Below are positions 62,367-64,000 of a stretch of DNA of 64,000 nucleotides, piece after piece (position 1 is the first letter of the stretch; every line of letters starts with the position of its first letter). The position numbers were made by a program, and so were the translations under genes. Below the pieces are notes generated by a model. The model saw only the letters and a list, made by a program, of their open reading frames with translations. It had not been told where the DNA came from and did no database searches. The DNA is from Sphingomonas taxi (GTDB lineage: Bacteria > Pseudomonadota > Alphaproteobacteria > Sphingomonadales > Sphingomonadaceae), in assembly GCF_000764535.1 (NCBI RefSeq), contig NZ_CP009571.1, positions 2,475,001-2,539,000 of the forward strand. Reading direction: 5' to 3'.

Positions 62367-63391
62367 TGCGGGTCGCGCTGGTCACCGACGCGTGGCAACC
62401 GCAGGTCAATGGCGTCGTCCGCACGCTCAGCGCGATCAAACGCGAAGTCGAGGCGCAGGGGCATGAACTGCTCGTCGTCTCGCCCGAGCGGTTCGCCAGC
62501 CTGCCCTGCCCGAGCTATCCCGAGATCCGCCTGGCACTCGCCGGCGGGCGCAGCATCGGCCGGCTGATCCGCGCTTTCGACGCCGATGCGATCCATATCG
62601 CCACCGAAGGACCGCTGGGCGTCGCGGCGCGGCGCTGGTGCCTCGCCAAGGGGCTGCGCTTCACCACCGCCTATCACACGCAATTCCCCGATTACGTCGC
62701 GGCGCGGACCGGTGTCAGCGCGGAATGGATCTGGCGCTACATCCGCTGGTTCCACGCCCCCGCCGACGCGATCCTGACCTCGACGCCGTCGGTCGATGCC
62801 GCGTTGCGCGCGCACGGCCTCAGCCGGTTGCGGCGGTGGGGACGCGGCGTCGATCTCGCCGTCTTCTCGACCGAAGGCGCGACCGATCCGGCGATCATGG
62901 CCCTGCCGGGACCGATCCAGCTCTACGTCGGCCGGGTCGCGGTGGAGAAGAATATCGAGGCGTTCCTCGACACGCGGGTGGCGGGCACAAAAGTGGTGGT
63001 CGGCGACGGACCGGCGCGGGCGACGCTCGCCGCGCGCTATCCCGCCGCGTACTTCCTCGGTCCGCGGTTCGGCGAGGCGCTCGCCGCCGCCTATCGCAGC
63101 GCCGACGTTCTGGTCTTCCCGAGCCGGACCGACACGTTCGGGCTGGTGATGATCGAGGCGCTCGCCTGCGGCACCCCCGTCGCGGCGCTGCCGGCGCCGG
63201 GACCGGTGGATGTGCTGTGCGCCGACGTCGGCGCGATCGACGATGATCTGGAAACGGCGATCGCCGCGGCGCTGACGCGAAACCCGAGCGCCTGCGTGGA
63301 TTATGCGGCGCACTTCACCTGGGAAGCGAGCGCACGCCAGTTCCTCGACAGCCTCGCGCCGATCCGGGTGGCGGAGGCGTGCGCCGCATAA
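62366..63391 (+). CDS. GT4 glycosyltransferase, Agt-like diacylglycerol glycosyltransferase candidate
   Basis: A 341-residue GT-B glycosyltransferase of family 4. The N-terminal domain has VALVTDAWQPQVNGVVRTLS, and the C-terminal nucleotide-sugar site has LYVGRVAVEKNIEAFLDTRV, GPRFGEALAAAYRSADVLVF and SRTDTFGLVMIEALACGTPV. It is coupled to the upstream PlcP-like gene by TGATG. In marine and soil Alphaproteobacteria, PlcP and Agt are paired: the transferase glycosylates the diacylglycerol from PlcP to make phosphorus-free glycolipids. That assignment is by context; GT4 enzymes as a class use many acceptors. Confidence 0.87.
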   Translation: MRVALVTDAWQPQVNGVVRTLSAIKREVEAQGHELLVVSPERFASLPCPSYPEIRLALAGGRSIGRLIRAFDADAIHIATEGPLGVAARRWCLAKGLRFTTAYHTQFPDYVAARTGVSAEWIWRYIRWFHAPADAILTSTPSVDAALRAHGLSRLRRWGRGVDLAVFSTEGATDPAIMALPGPIQLYVGRVAVEKNIEAFLDTRVAGTKVVVGDGPARATLAARYPAAYFLGPRFGEALAAAYRSADVLVFPSRTDTFGLVMIEALACGTPVAALPAPGPVDVLCADVGAIDDDLETAIAAALTRNPSACVDYAAHFTWEASARQFLDSLAPIRVAEACAA

Positions 63392-63415
63392 CCACGGATC
63401 GCCCGAAAGTCGGGT

Positions 63416-63635
63416 TCACGCGAAGGCGCAAAGGCGCGAAGAGAAGAAGGATCGTTGTTCGCGCAGAGGCGCAGAGACGCAAAGATGTCTCGGCCGGCGC
63501 GAAGCGCCCCTCATATCCATGGGAAGGAAACAGCCGCTGCCGCGGCGACACCCTCTCCGCGCCTCTGCGCCTCTGCGCGCAAAACCCTTCTTCTTCCTTC
63601 GCGTCTTCGCGTCTTCGCGCGAATCACACCGTCAA
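63416..63635. repeat. Nested double inverted repeat, CGCGAAGACGC and CGCAGAGGCGC families
   Basis: The outer arms (CACGCGAAGGCGCAAAGGCG near 63416-63450; CGCGTCTTCGCGTCTTCGCG near 63600-63635) enclose inner arms (GCGCAGAGGCGCAGAGACGC near 63460-63482; GCGCCTCTGCGCCTCTGCGC near 63560-63585). The central spacer is about 80 bases. It fills the 287-base gap between the glycosyltransferase and the NodT gene, with no gene visible in it. Confidence 0.88.
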
Positions 63636-63678
63636 CAGGAAGACGTCCGGACGATGACCCATCGCCCGGACGCCCCGT

Positions 63679-64000
63679 TCACCTGGCCGTTGTCGAAGCA
63701 GGACGCACCTGCGGATCGTCCACGTCCAGCCCGCCGCCGAGCGACCGATACACTTCCACCAGATTGCTGCCGCGGTTCAGCCGCGTCGTCACCAGCTGCT
63801 GCTGCGCGGCATAAGCGGTGCGTTGCGAGTCGAGCGTGATCAGGAACGATTCCACCCCCGCCCGGTAGCGCGCATCCGAGATCCGCAGCGCAACGTTCGC
63901 CGCCTCGACGCGGGCGGTCTGCGCGGCGACCTGCTCGTCGATCGTGCCACGCTGCGCCAGCGCATCGGCGACTTCGCGGAACGCGGTCTGCACCGTCTTC
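63679..64000 (-). CDS. NodT/TolC-type efflux outer-membrane protein, C-terminal fragment
   Basis: The frame enters from the right edge and 106 residues to the stop at 63679 are visible. Segments KTVQTAFREVADALAQRG, AQTARVEAANVALRISDARY, GVESFLITLDSQRTAYAAQQ and LNRGSNLVEVYRSLGGG are the typical C-terminal alpha-helical barrel of NodT-family RND efflux outer-membrane factors, which end in LYRALGGGW-like motifs. The rest, including any signal peptide and lipobox, lies outside the window. The tail after LGGG is short and variable. Partner RND pump genes would be expected to the right. Confidence 0.9.
   Translation of the reverse strand, partial: KTVQTAFREVADALAQRGTIDEQVAAQTARVEAANVALRISDARYRAGVESFLITLDSQRTAYAAQQQLVTTRLNRGSNLVEVYRSLGGGLDVDDPQVRPASTTAR

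Noticed and set aside
54185..63635. CRISPR-like array from the repeated CGCGAAGACGC units
   Set aside because: The units form inverted arms with long spacers, not regularly spaced direct repeats, and no cas genes are present.

Overview
The window reads as chromosomal DNA of a sphingomonad (Alphaproteobacteria, Sphingomonas or a close relative). The reasons are very high GC with strong third-position GC bias, CtrA with TTAA-N7-TTAA type sites, MetH split into two genes, a PhoK-type alkaline phosphatase, ScfR beside isocitrate lyase, and many short palindromic intergenic repeats typical of these genomes. I see no rRNA, tRNA, CRISPR, prophage or insertion sequence. The DNA is dense core genome with small accessory patches.

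Layout. 1-7.4 kb: a cut-off secreted trypsin-like protease, a RhlE helicase, a crotonase, two coupled hotdog thioesterases, a shikimate-dehydrogenase-like protein and a PQQ sugar dehydrogenase lipoprotein. 7.5-19.6 kb: the translation/transcription cluster rimP-nusA-(tautomerase)-rnpM-infB-rbfA-(tdk)-(site-2 protease)-truB-rpsO-pnp, with terminators after rpsO and pnp. truB carries an in-frame copy of an intergenic repeat. 19.9-25.9 kb: signalling, with a receiver-only regulator divergent from a Crp/HWE-kinase pair, an FAH hydrolase, an AI-2E transporter, and ctrA behind a perfect CtrA box. 26-34 kb: amidohydrolase, threonine ammonia-lyase, a protein leucyl/arginyl-transferase, a SleB-like cell wall hydrolase and the large catalase KatE. 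34-39.6 kb: the conserved ATP-grasp/alpha-E/transglutaminase operon, preceded by DsbD. 39.7-45.9 kb: PhoK-like phosphatase, sialidase-like protein, beta-helix protein, antiporter and small exported proteins.

45.9-52 kb holds a methionine-cycle cluster on the minus strand: an ArsR-methyltransferase (SahR-like) regulator, metF, metH1, a 76-residue unknown and metH2. A perfect 22-bp palindrome lies just before the regulator, so the whole group may answer to S-adenosylhomocysteine. 52-58.5 kb: two small lipoproteins coupled to an aldo/keto reductase, DUF805, ScfR with isocitrate lyase (acetate/glyoxylate use), and a Doc/AbrB toxin-antitoxin pair. 58.5-63.4 kb: a CDF transporter, then a phosphate block. 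This consists of a Pit transporter with a two-unit Pho box and, behind a three-unit 11-bp Pho box, a metallophosphoesterase and a glycosyltransferase that look like the PlcP-Agt phospholipid-to-glycolipid remodelling pair. The right edge cuts a NodT-type efflux outer-membrane protein.

The most notable features are the repeat inside truB, the putative Pho-controlled lipid-remodelling operon, the SahR-like methionine cluster with an unknown gene between the MetH halves, a transglutaminase whose catalytic cysteine is serine, and near-CtrA sites flanking previously unseen small genes. All functions are read from sequence motifs and remembered family features; no database search was possible.
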